Positions 8,387 to 16,089 of a DNA stretch of 55,737 bases are shown one piece after another. Source of the stretch: an uncultured Acetatifactor sp. (lineage in GTDB: Bacteria > Bacillota > Clostridia > Lachnospirales > Lachnospiraceae); assembly GCA_910588225.1 (NCBI GenBank), contig CAJUQT010000025.1, forward strand, positions 1-55,737. Reading direction: 5' to 3'. Numbering within the stretch: the stretch's first letter is position 1; each line of letters begins with the position of its first letter. Under the pieces are notes generated by a model that saw only the letters and a list, made by a program, of their open reading frames with translations, was not told the origin of the DNA and did not search any database. A program made the position numbers and the translations under genes.

Positions 8387-8419
8387 ATATCCCCTTCAGA
8401 AGGTGCCTGAAGGGGATAT
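8387..8419. terminator. Strong bidirectional terminator
   Basis: ATATCCCCTTCAG (8387-8399) and CTGAAGGGGATAT (8407-8419) form a perfect 13-bp stem with a 7-base loop. It lies between the convergent M20 peptidase and thiT stops, four bases after the first and six before the second. Confidence 0.85.
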
Positions 8420-8425
8420 CACAAA

Positions 8426-9103
8426 CTATTCCAAGGCCATTTTTTTGACACTGGCAAAAGCGTTCTGCACATAGGGAACCGTCAGGATGACCAAAGTGAC
8501 GGCGGCCTCCGTGTAGATATAAATGCCGTTGTAGACCAGAGAATAGGGCAGAGGCGCCCAGCCCTCCCAGGCGTATTCGGCGAAGAAGATCCAGCCGGAT
8601 ATGGTGGCAAAAATCCATCGTCCCACGATACCTGCCAGGTAGCCTTTGATGAGCCCCCTTTTTTGACTGGAGAACAGACCGGAGAGACCGAAGGCGCTGA
8701 AGGCCAGAATATAGTCTGTCAGCAGCTGGGCGGGATGTATCACGAAAGGGTCGATGAGCAGCTGCAGAATGCCGTAGGCGACGCCTGTGATCAGACCGGC
8801 ACCGAGACCGAACCAGTAGCCGGGAAGGCAGATAAACAGCATGGAGAACAGAGTGACAGATCCTCCGAAGGGAAAGCTGTAGAGCTTTACATTGGACAGG
8901 ACTGTGCCCAGAGCGATGGAAACGGCACAGAAGGCCAGTTGTCTGGCGCTCAGCTTCAGAGAGACTTTTCCGGACGCTTTCTTTCGGGCAAAGGCCAAAG
9001 CGACGGCCAGAAGGGCAATAATGGTGATAACAAGTACTGCCTTGCCCAGGGGGGTGGGGATGTAACTGATGTCATCCCCTTCTGTAATTACATGGTACAA
9101 CAT
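8426..9103 (-). CDS. thiT: ThiT, thiamine-specific S component of an ECF transporter
   Basis: This 225-residue membrane protein has about six hydrophobic segments. It has ThiT features: GGSVTLFSML, a glycine-rich GLGAGLITGVAYG segment, and HPAQLLTDYILAF, which in this family lines the thiamine site. It would bind thiamine outside the membrane and work with a shared energising module (EcfT, EcfA, EcfA') encoded elsewhere. The TPP riboswitch upstream supports the substrate. The start codon lies directly after TAAGGAGG and six U, and that ribosome binding site is the 3' arm of a hairpin. Confidence 0.9.
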   Translation of the reverse strand: MLYHVITEGDDISYIPTPLGKAVLVITIIALLAVALAFARKKASGKVSLKLSARQLAFCAVSIALGTVLSNVKLYSFPFGGSVTLFSMLFICLPGYWFGLGAGLITGVAYGILQLLIDPFVIHPAQLLTDYILAFSAFGLSGLFSSQKRGLIKGYLAGIVGRWIFATISGWIFFAEYAWEGWAPLPYSLVYNGIYIYTEAAVTLVILTVPYVQNAFASVKKMALE

Positions 9104-9133
9104 AAAAAACCTCCTTACTTTTGGCTAAGGAGG
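9104..9133 (-). promoter_or_regulatory. Riboswitch expression platform: terminator that also hides the ribosome binding site
   Basis: On the minus strand CCTCCTTA pairs with TAAGGAGG, followed by TTTTTT and then the thiT ATG. The 3' arm is the ribosome binding site itself. One hairpin could therefore stop transcription and also block translation. Plus-strand positions are 9110-9117 and 9126-9133, with the U-tract at 9104-9109. Confidence 0.75.
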
Positions 9134-9225
9134 AACGACATCGGCAACTGCAGAATACAGAAGCCAGCGGAAAATCCGTCTGTTCTGTATGGCTCTGCCG
9201 CGATTTTATACGCGTTTTTTGCTCT

Positions 9226-9316
9226 GCTTCCTTACGCCGGCATTATCCGGTTCAAGTAGTGAGGGTTAGAGACGATGCGCGGCACCGTTTCAATCTCAGC
9301 GATGTGCTCCCCTAGC
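9226..9316 (-). promoter_or_regulatory. TPP riboswitch aptamer
   Basis: The minus strand reads GGGGAGC, then CTGAGATTGAAA, then CCCTCACTACTTGAACC and GGATAATGCCGGCGTAAGGAA. These are the conserved blocks of the THI-box (TPP) riboswitch in the correct order and spacing. It lies in the thiT leader, so thiamine pyrophosphate should lower thiT expression. Confidence 0.95.
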
Positions 9317-9337
9317 GATTATCATTATTCAGGTTTT

Positions 9338-9366
9338 AATATATGGCATTTCAGCCGTTGTGTCAA
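9338..9366 (-). promoter_or_regulatory. Promoter for the riboswitch-thiT transcript
   Basis: On the minus strand TTGACA (plus-strand 9361-9366) and TATATT (9338-9343) are separated by 17 bases. Transcription would start just upstream of the aptamer, which fits its position exactly. Confidence 0.8.
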
Positions 9367-9405
9367 GCAGTTTTGTAACGTTTTGCCTCAATGATTCCCT
9401 GTTTC

Positions 9406-9439
9406 TGTAACAGTTGAGTACACTGTCTGAACTGTTACA
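9406..9439. repeat. Perfect 10-bp inverted repeat
   Basis: TGTAACAGTT (9406-9415) and AACTGTTACA (9430-9439) flank 14 bases. It lies in the divergent region between the thiT promoter and the promoter of the GTPase gene. It could be a regulator-binding site or a weak hairpin; there is no U-tract. Confidence 0.6.
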
Positions 9440-9517
9440 CTGTTCCTGCCATATAGTTTCATATTGCAGGAGAGCAGGCAACCGCAAAATGATGGGCAAA
9501 ATGATGGAAAGCTGTCG

Positions 9518-9546
9518 TTGCTTTGGAAAGTATGGCAGGGTATAAT
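9518..9546 (+). promoter_or_regulatory. Promoter of the GTPase-NYN gene
   Basis: TTGCTT (9518-9523) and TATAAT (9541-9546) are spaced by 17 bases. Transcription would start near 9553, leaving a leader of about 120 bases with a small hairpin (AGAATCC/GGATTCT, 9561-9581). This argues against the upstream in-frame ATG at 9552 being the start. Confidence 0.7.
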
Positions 9547-9671
9547 AGACCTTGGATACCAGAATCCCGTTTTTGGATTCTGTTATGGAACCAGGAAGCC
9601 AGGCTGCCGAGTTCAAGTGCTGCGGAAAACAGCCGCAGGGGCATGACGGAAGAACAGAGAGGAATCAATAT

Positions 9672-12608
9672 ATGTGCGGTAACAAATTAGTTGTGGGCAT
9701 CCTGGCCCATGTGGATGCAGGAAAAACCACTCTTGCGGAAGGACTTTTATATACCTGCGGTCGTATCAGGAAACTGGGCAGGGTGGACCATAAGGATGCC
9801 TTTCTGGATAATTTTTCTCTGGAAAGGGAGCGTGGCATTACGATTTTCTCCAAACAGGCCCAGATTCAGTGGGAGGGACTTGATATCACTCTGCTGGATA
9901 CCCCGGGACATGTGGACTTCAGCGCGGAGATGGAGCGTACCCTGCAGGTGCTGGATTACGCCCTGCTGGTAATCAGCGGTTCGGACGGGGTGCAGAGCCA
10001 TGTACAGACGCTCTGGCGTCTTCTGGGGCAGTATAAGATTCCGGTATTCCTTTTTGTCAACAAAATGGACCAGCCGGGGACAGACAGGGAGAAACTGTTG
10101 AAGGAGCTGCAGACAAGGCTGGACGGCGGCTGCCAGGCATTCGGCCCGGAGGCGGAGGAAGGCGGGGAGACCTTATGGGAGGAGCTTTCCCTGTGTGATG
10201 AGGACCTGCTGGAGGAATACCTGGAAACAGGGCGTCTGGAAGAACATTCTCTGGCAGAGGCAGTCAGAAAGAGGCGTCTGTTCCCCTGTTATTTCGGTTC
10301 GGCACTGCATCTGGACGGTGTGGAGGAGATGCTGCGGGGAATTCGCAAGTATGCTCTATGCCCCGAATATCCGGAGGAATTTAGTGCCAGAGTTTATAAA
10401 ATTTCCAGGGATACTTCCGGCAGCCGCCTGACTCATCTGAAAGTTACTGGAGGAATCCTGAGGGTAAAAATGCCTGTGAGTAACTCAGGCAGTGCGGGAA
10501 CGGAGGCGGAAATCTGGGAGGAGAAGGCAGATCAGCTGCGCATTTACGGAGGAGCTCAGTATACGGCGGTGGAATGTGTGGAGGCCGGGGGGATTTGCGC
10601 CGTGACAGGATTGGACAGGACGTTTGCCGGACAGGGGCTGGGCAGGGAAAGCCGTAACGAACTTCCAATTTTGGAGCCTGTGCTGACTTATGGACTGATA
10701 CTGCCGGAGGGCAGTGATGCCGTGAAGGTGTTGGGACAGTTGCGCAGACTGGAAGAGGAGGAGCCGCAGCTTCATGTGGTCTGGCAGGAGGCATCAGGAG
10801 CGAGCCGGTGTGTTCCGGAAATCCACCTGCAGGTTATGGGAGAGGTGCAGATTGAAATCCTGAAAAGGCTGATTCTGGAACGGTTTGGCCTGGAAGTGGA
10901 ATTCACAGACGGCCGGATTGTATATAAGGAGACCATTAGAGGAGCTGTGGAGGGAATCGGCCATTTTGAACCGCTGCGCCACTATGCGGAGGTCCATCTG
11001 CTGATGGAGCAGGGGGAACCGGGCAGCGGGCTGCAGTTTGCCACGGCCTGCAGTGAAGATATTCTGGACAGGAACTGGCAGCGGCTGATTCTCACGCATC
11101 TGGAAGAGCGTACCCATCCGGGAGTGCTGACAGGTTCCCCGGTGACGGATATGAAGATTACGCTTCTCACAGGACGGGATCATCTCAAGCATACGGAGGG
11201 AGGGGATTTCAGACAGGCTACTTACCGGGCATTGCGCCAGGGACTGATGCAAAGTGAAAGTGTACTTCTGGAACCGGTATTTTCCTTTATCCTGGAGGTA
11301 CCGACAGCCCAGATGGGCAGAGCCATGTCGGATATCCGGAGAATGTACGGCAGCTTTGACACGCCCCGGACGCAGGGAGAATATACAATTATTACCGGCA
11401 GTGCTCCGGCGGCAGCCATGAGAAGTTATCAGAAGGAAGTGAATGCCTATACCAGAGGCCTGGGCAGATTAAGCTGCACATTGAAAGGATATGAACCCTG
11501 CCATAATACAGAGGAGGTACTGGAGCAGTTCGGCTATGAGCCGGAGGCGGATACGGAGAATCCGGCTTCTTCGGTATTCTGTGCCCATGGGGCCGGCTTC
11601 CTGGTACCGTGGGAGAAGGTGCCGGAGTATGCCCATCTGGAAAGCGGGTGGAGCCTGGAAGAATGGGAGCGCGGAAAACGGGAAGAAGGTTTGTCCGCTG
11701 CGGGAGATGACAGTCAGGGAGGCAATACCGGTCTGAGGGACGATGATGGCGCAGGGACAGGTGACGGAGAAAATTTTGGAAAGAAGAACAAAAGCGCGTG
11801 CAGAAGCCGGAAAAAGGAAGCAGAAAGAACGGAGTCAGGCTCGGATTACATCACCCAGGAGGAAATAGAAGAGATTTTTCTGCGCACTTACGGCAAGGCA
11901 AAGCGGGATTATGAGCCTTACCGGTATCATCAGCGCAATACGGGAAGCGGCCGGCAGGAGAATTCGGAGCAGAATGTGCCATCACACACAGCTTTGGAAA
12001 AACCTGCGGGACAGACTGTTTCGGCGCAAAACGAGGGGGAACAGGGGGGAGACCCAGGCAGAAGGTCTGCCGCGCAGAGAGCAGGTTCGGAAAAGGAGGA
12101 ATATCTCCTGGTGGACGGTTATAATATCATATTTGCCTGGGAGGACCTGCATGAGTTGGCCGATTTGAATATTGACAGTGCCCGGGACAGGCTTATGGAC
12201 ATCTGCAGCAATTATCAGGGGTTTATGGATTGTACGCTGATTCTGGTATTCGATGCCTATAAGGTAAAGGGTAATCCCGGTTCCATACAGCGGTATCACA
12301 ACATTTATGTGGTCTACACAAAAGAAGCGGAGACTGCGGACCAGTATATCGAGAAGACCGTTCACAAAATAGGCAGGAAACACCACGTGACGGTGGCTAC
12401 CTCGGACCGCATGGAGCAGATGATTATCTGGGGGGACGGGGCGGTGCGTCTGTCCGCCCAGGGGTTTCGGGAGGCTGTGGACAGGGCTTCCCGGCTGATA
12501 CGGGAGCAGTATACACAAAAATATGCGAAGGAGAGACAGGAGGCACGGAATCGGCCGTTTGAGGCATTGGACGGGGAGAATTTTTGGGGATGTGAACGAA
12601 ATATGTGA
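9672..12608 (+). CDS. Tet(M)-like ribosomal GTPase fused to a C-terminal NYN/YacP (Rae1-like) nuclease domain
   Basis: This 978-residue protein begins as an EF-G-type translation GTPase. G1 is AHVDAGKTT (12-20), G2 ERGITI (53-58), G3 DTPGH (76-80) and G4 NKMD (130-133). EF-G/Tet(M)-like domains II-V follow, including KHTEGGDFRQATYRALRQG, typical of ribosomal protection proteins. Tet(M) ends at about 640 residues. Here a charged linker follows (about residues 690-805), and then a NYN domain with YLLVDGYNIIF (D815), LVFDAY, ADQYIEK and ATSDRMEQ, the acidic residues expected in YacP/Rae1-type RNases. Rae1 is a ribosome-associated mRNA endonuclease. I infer a factor that reaches the ribosomal A site and may also cleave RNA there. 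Tetracycline resistance cannot be assumed. The ATG at 9672 follows AGAGGAAT. Confidence 0.88.
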   Translation: MCGNKLVVGILAHVDAGKTTLAEGLLYTCGRIRKLGRVDHKDAFLDNFSLERERGITIFSKQAQIQWEGLDITLLDTPGHVDFSAEMERTLQVLDYALLVISGSDGVQSHVQTLWRLLGQYKIPVFLFVNKMDQPGTDREKLLKELQTRLDGGCQAFGPEAEEGGETLWEELSLCDEDLLEEYLETGRLEEHSLAEAVRKRRLFPCYFGSALHLDGVEEMLRGIRKYALCPEYPEEFSARVYKISRDTSGSRLTHLKVTGGILRVKMPVSNSGSAGTEAEIWEEKADQLRIYGGAQYTAVECVEAGGICAVTGLDRTFAGQGLGRESRNELPILEPVLTYGLILPEGSDAVKVLGQLRRLEEEEPQLHVVWQEASGASRCVPEIHLQVMGEVQIEILKRLILERFGLEVEFTDGRIVYKETIRGAVEGIGHFEPLRHYAEVHLLMEQGEPGSGLQFATACSEDILDRNWQRLILTHLEERTHPGVLTGSPVTDMKITLLTGRDHLKHTEGGDFRQATYRALRQGLMQSESVLLEPVFSFILEVPTAQMGRAMSDIRRMYGSFDTPRTQGEYTIITGSAPAAAMRSYQKEVNAYTRGLGRLSCTLKGYEPCHNTEEVLEQFGYEPEADTENPASSVFCAHGAGFLVPWEKVPEYAHLESGWSLEEWERGKREEGLSAAGDDSQGGNTGLRDDDGAGTGDGENFGKKNKSACRSRKKEAERTESGSDYITQEEIEEIFLRTYGKAKRDYEPYRYHQRNTGSGRQENSEQNVPSHTALEKPAGQTVSAQNEGEQGGDPGRRSAAQRAGSEKEEYLLVDGYNIIFAWEDLHELADLNIDSARDRLMDICSNYQGFMDCTLILVFDAYKVKGNPGSIQRYHNIYVVYTKEAETADQYIEKTVHKIGRKHHVTVATSDRMEQMIIWGDGAVRLSAQGFREAVDRASRLIREQYTQKYAKERQEARNRPFEALDGENFWGCERNM

Positions 12609-12640
12609 GAGGACATAAAGCAATAACAGTCGAATAGATA

Positions 12641-12669
12641 TTGACACAGGAAGTAAAATAATGTATATA
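12641..12669 (+). promoter_or_regulatory. Consensus promoter with no clear gene behind it
   Basis: TTGACA (12641-12646) and TATATA (12664-12669) are spaced by 17 bases. The DNA downstream has ribosome-binding-site-like stretches but no ORF with a normal start codon. Confidence 0.6.
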
Positions 12670-13217
12670 TTAAATTAATAAAGGGAGGCGGCGCAAGGGG
12701 ATTTAATATTAAAACTCTTTTTGAGCTGCGGTATGAGATCGAGGAAGATGTTGCAGAAAATCAGGAAGTTGCAGATAACGTTGACGAAGAGACTTCATAA
12801 GATTCCTGTAATTGCCCTTAATAAAGTGAGTTTACCTGAAAGAGGGAGGTGAAAAAATGGGGAGATAATCTGCTTTTGATTACATGAAGGTTTCGGCAGT
12901 ACGAAGAAAAGCTGGTACTGCTTTGTCATGTTGCCAAAAGTGGATTATGTTCTCATAGCCTCTCTTTTTGTGTGCAGATCCGCCATATTTTGGCACAGGG
13001 ATGCAATATTTGCTCTGGATTTGAGGGGGTATGGTATGTAATGGAACTGTTTGGCTGCGGACAGTTCTTTTTTTGTGTTGTCAGAGCATCCTGGAAGCAT
13101 GCGATTTGCGGAGCATACCGTCCGGTTACAGAAAAGAGAGGAGAGAAGTGAGAATGTGTTGTGGATTAGAAACCTTGAGAATAGGAGAATAAAGCAGAAA
13201 AAGAAGAGGAGAAAGGT
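12670..13217 (+). other. Gene-poor transcribed-looking interval
   Basis: GGGAGG at about 12683 is followed by an open frame ending TAA at about 12800 (residues such as KTLFELRYEIEEDVAENQE). It has no ATG, GTG or TTG start. AGGGAGG at about 12843 is followed by only a three-codon ATG ORF. A hairpin GCAGTAC/GTACTGC lies at 12896-12920. The interval may hold a decayed small gene or a small RNA; nothing firmer can be said. Confidence 0.35.
13044..13074 (+). terminator. Intrinsic terminator
   Basis: GAACTGT (13044-13050) pairs with ACAGTTC (13061-13067), followed by a run of eight T (13067-13074 including overlap). It would end a transcript from the 12641 promoter at about 400 bases. Confidence 0.7.
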
Positions 13218-14018
13218 ATGCATAACATCTTTATAGAGGGAATACAGGGAATGGGGAAGTCTACGCTGCTGCAGAAGATTGCGGAGAAAAGACCGGACCT
13301 GCATGTATGCCGGGAGGGAGATTACTCACCTGTGGAGCTGGCCTGGTGTGCCTGGATGACAGAAGGGGAATATGGTGCTGCAATGGAGAGATACCCTGCC
13401 CTGCAGAAGGAACTGGAGGCCAACACTTTCAGAGAAGGTGACCGCTATGTTGTCACATATACGAAAATCCTGACAGATATCCCAGGCTTCCATAGGGATT
13501 TGGAACAATTTGAGATTTACAATGGAAGGAAATCCCGGGAGGAGCTGGAGGAGATTGTATGTATGAGATATCGCCGGTTTACCGGAACAGGATATCTGTT
13601 TGAATGTGCATTTCTGCAGAATATTGTGGAAGATCTGATTCTGTTTCACCAGAGGAATGACGATGAGATTGTGGCGTTTTACCGGAAATTATACGACGAG
13701 ATGTGGAAAGAAAGCTTCCTTTTGCTGTATCTGTACGGGGAGAACCTGGAGGAAAGTACGGAAATCATCAGAAAGGAACGCTGCGACAGTCAGGGAAAGG
13801 AAATGTGGTATCCGCTGATGTGGAAATATCTGTGTGAATCTCCCTGTGGAAGGGCGCATGGCTACTCAGGTTTTGAAGATCTGGTTGTACATTTCAGGCA
13901 CAGGCAGCAGGTGGAGCTGCGGATTCTGAGAGAAGTGGTTGGGGAGAGGGCGGTCATTCTGCCGGCTAAAAGCTGGAAAGAGGAAGAGATTGCAGAGCTT
14001 CTTTCCAGGGGGCAATAA
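13218..14018 (+). CDS. P-loop NTPase of unknown role
   Basis: This 266-residue protein opens with a Walker A motif, GIQGMGKST (8-16), directly after a first beta strand. This is the layout of nucleoside/nucleotide-kinase-like P-loop proteins. A hydrophobic LLLYLYG strand at about residue 173 and an RKERCD...GKEMWYP lid-like region follow. No substrate motif identifies the kinase type. GAGGAGAAAGG precedes the ATG. It lies between the GTPase-NYN gene and the ABC-F gene, but its own spacing (over 100 bases on each side) does not prove an operon. Confidence 0.6.
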   Translation: MHNIFIEGIQGMGKSTLLQKIAEKRPDLHVCREGDYSPVELAWCAWMTEGEYGAAMERYPALQKELEANTFREGDRYVVTYTKILTDIPGFHRDLEQFEIYNGRKSREELEEIVCMRYRRFTGTGYLFECAFLQNIVEDLILFHQRNDDEIVAFYRKLYDEMWKESFLLLYLYGENLEESTEIIRKERCDSQGKEMWYPLMWKYLCESPCGRAHGYSGFEDLVVHFRHRQQVELRILREVVGERAVILPAKSWKEEEIAELLSRGQ

Positions 14019-14161
14019 GCTGCATGTTGTGTGCGGCCAACCGTGAATAAACCAGCAATTCAGACAGTTTGGCCAGGGAAGTCAACAATCACAGTGTGTC
14101 TGCGGAAAACGTTTGGACAGAAGCTTGTAAGAGATTGAAAGGTGACAGGTGATAAGAGAAT

Positions 14162-15880
14162 ATGTTACAGATAAAAGATTTGACAATTACTCACAAAAAG
14201 GATCTGAGAACCATTGTGGAGAAATTCAGCTTTGTATTGAATGCCGGTGACAGGGCTGTGATGATCGGTGAGGAAGGCAACGGGAAATCTACTATCCTGA
14301 AATGGATTTACAGCCCGGGTGCCATAGAAAGCTATGCGGAGGCGGAAGGCAGCTGCATTCATACGGGGGAAAAGCTGGGATATCTGCCCCAGGAGCTGGA
14401 GATAGAGGAGAGGGGTAAGAGTGTCTGTGAATTTTTTGCGGAGGAGGAATCATTCTGGGAGTATGACCGGAAGGAATTAAACGGGCTGGCCAGGCAGCTG
14501 TATTTTTCACCGGAATTATTTTACAGTGAACAGCGTATGGGCACGCTTTCCGGCGGGGAAAAGGTGAAGGTGCAGATGGCCAGGATCCTGATGGGAAGGC
14601 CGACGATTCTGCTGCTGGACGAACCGTCCAACGACATTGACATTGAAACGCTGGAATGGCTGGAAACCTTTATCCGGGAATCGGAGCTGCCGATTTTATA
14701 TGTTTCCCACGATGAGACGCTGATTGAGCGGACAGCCAACATGGTGATTCATCTGGAACAGCTCAGGCGCAAAACTCTGTGTCGCTGCACTGTGGCGCAT
14801 ATGCCGTACCGAGAATATCTGGAGCAGAGAGAAGCGGGGATGGAGAAACAGGAACGAGAGGCGCTGAACGACAGAAGACAGGAGAAAATCAGGCAGGAGA
14901 AGCTGCATCGGATTATGGAGAAGGTGGATCGGGATCAGGCAAATATTTCCAGGCAGGACCCCGCCGGCGGCCGTCTGCTGAAGAAAAAGATGAAGTCAGT
15001 GAAATCCATGGAGAGAAGATTTGACCGGGAGGCGGAGGACATGACTCGGATGCCGGAAGCGGAGGAGGCCATTTTCCTGAAATTTGGGCAGGATATTCGG
15101 ATACCGGCAGGGAAAGTGATTCTGGATTTTCACTGTGACAGGCTGACAGCAGGGAAGAAAGCAGAAAAGTATGACAGGGAGACAAGCCGCGGGGGCGGTG
15201 AAAACGGCAGTCCCGGGGAAGGCTTCCGGGGAAATGGAAGCGGCAGTCCTGAGGTAAGCTTTGGAGAAAAGGGAAAAGAGAATTCTGTGGAAAGTCTGGA
15301 GGAGACCGAAAGGGAAATGTCGGAAAGTGCAAAAAAGGTGCTGGCGGAACAGATTGAGTTGTATGTGAAAGGGGCGGAGAAGATCTGCATTACGGGAAGG
15401 AACGGCGCGGGCAAGACGACTCTGTTGCGGCGGATTGCGGCACAGCTTCTGACCAGGGAAGACATTCATGCTGCTTATATGCCGCAGAACTATGAGGAGC
15501 TGCTGGATATGTCCCGGACACCGGTGGAGTATTTATGTACCACAGGCGGGAAGGAAGAAGTGACCCGGATACGGACATACCTGGGTTCCATGAAGTATAC
15601 GGCGGATGAAATGAACCATCCAACGGCGGAGCTGTCCGGTGGGCAGAAGGCGAAAGTGTTTTTGTTGAAAATGAGTCTGTCAGAGGCGGATGTGCTGATT
15701 CTGGACGAGCCCACGCGGAATTTTTCTCCGTTGTCAAATCCTGTGATCCGCAATGTCCTCCGGGCATACGGGGGAACAATTATCAGTGTCTCCCATGACA
15801 GAAAATATATCAGGGAAGTGTGTGATACCGTATATGAACTGACACCGCAGGGACTGATTTTACGTAAAAATATTTTGTGA
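14162..15880 (+). CDS. ABC-F family ATPase (ribosome-associated type)
   Basis: This 572-residue soluble protein has two ATPase domains and no membrane segment. The first has GEEGNGKST (36-44), LSGGEKVK and LLLDEPSNDIDIE; the second has GRNGAGKTT (about 412-420), LSGGQKAK and LILDEPTRNFSPLSNP. A charged coiled-coil linker lies at about 215-300. ABC-F proteins bind the ribosomal E site, and some protect against peptidyl-transferase antibiotics; the DEPTRNFSPLS form is one I associate with Clostridia members. Unusually, a 60-residue low-complexity stretch rich in Gly, Ser and Glu (about 335-395) interrupts the start of the second ATPase domain. The start site is weakly supported (AGGTGATAAG). 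Confidence 0.85.
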   Translation: MLQIKDLTITHKKDLRTIVEKFSFVLNAGDRAVMIGEEGNGKSTILKWIYSPGAIESYAEAEGSCIHTGEKLGYLPQELEIEERGKSVCEFFAEEESFWEYDRKELNGLARQLYFSPELFYSEQRMGTLSGGEKVKVQMARILMGRPTILLLDEPSNDIDIETLEWLETFIRESELPILYVSHDETLIERTANMVIHLEQLRRKTLCRCTVAHMPYREYLEQREAGMEKQEREALNDRRQEKIRQEKLHRIMEKVDRDQANISRQDPAGGRLLKKKMKSVKSMERRFDREAEDMTRMPEAEEAIFLKFGQDIRIPAGKVILDFHCDRLTAGKKAEKYDRETSRGGGENGSPGEGFRGNGSGSPEVSFGEKGKENSVESLEETEREMSESAKKVLAEQIELYVKGAEKICITGRNGAGKTTLLRRIAAQLLTREDIHAAYMPQNYEELLDMSRTPVEYLCTTGGKEEVTRIRTYLGSMKYTADEMNHPTAELSGGQKAKVFLLKMSLSEADVLILDEPTRNFSPLSNPVIRNVLRAYGGTIISVSHDRKYIREVCDTVYELTPQGLILRKNIL

Positions 15881-15947
15881 AATCAGCTGTGAATAATTAC
15901 ACGCACAGTTACGTTATTAGCGCGATTGGTCTCGTATCTGATTGCAT

Positions 15948-15975
15948 TTACGATTTTTTTGTGATAAAATCGTAA
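15948..15975. repeat. Perfect 10-bp inverted repeat after the ABC-F gene
   Basis: TTACGATTTT (15948-15957) and AAAATCGTAA (15966-15975) form a stem with an 8-base loop. It could serve as a weak terminator for the ABC-F gene or as a protein-binding site. Confidence 0.5.
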
Positions 15976-16004
15976 TATTCGTACAAGCTCTATAAAGGAA
16001 GGTG

Positions 16005-16054
16005 TTCCAGGAACTGTGTTCCTGGAAAGGCACTCCGGGAACGCAGTTCCTGAG
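16005..16054 (+). repeat. Two consecutive similar hairpins upstream of the MraY-like gene
   Basis: TTCCAGGAAC/GTTCCTGGAA (16005-16014, 16018-16027) is a perfect stem with a 3-base loop. CTCCGGGAAC/GTTCCTGAG (16033-16042, 16046-16054) is a diverged second copy. Both lie within 85 bases of the next start codon. Confidence 0.6.
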
Positions 16055-16089
16055 AAAACAAACAGCACAACAGTGCGGATGGGAGTTAT

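Noticed and set aside
9552..9671. N-terminal extension of the GTPase gene
   Set aside because: The promoter at 9518-9546 puts the transcript start at about 9553, and conserved sequence starts at the ATG at 9672.
9672..12608. Call as a tetracycline-resistance gene
   Set aside because: The GTPase part resembles Tet(M), but the NYN fusion and divergence make a resistance role unproven.
13051..13236. 61-codon ORF upstream of the P-loop gene
   Set aside because: It overlaps the terminator and the next gene's start, and no motif is recognised.
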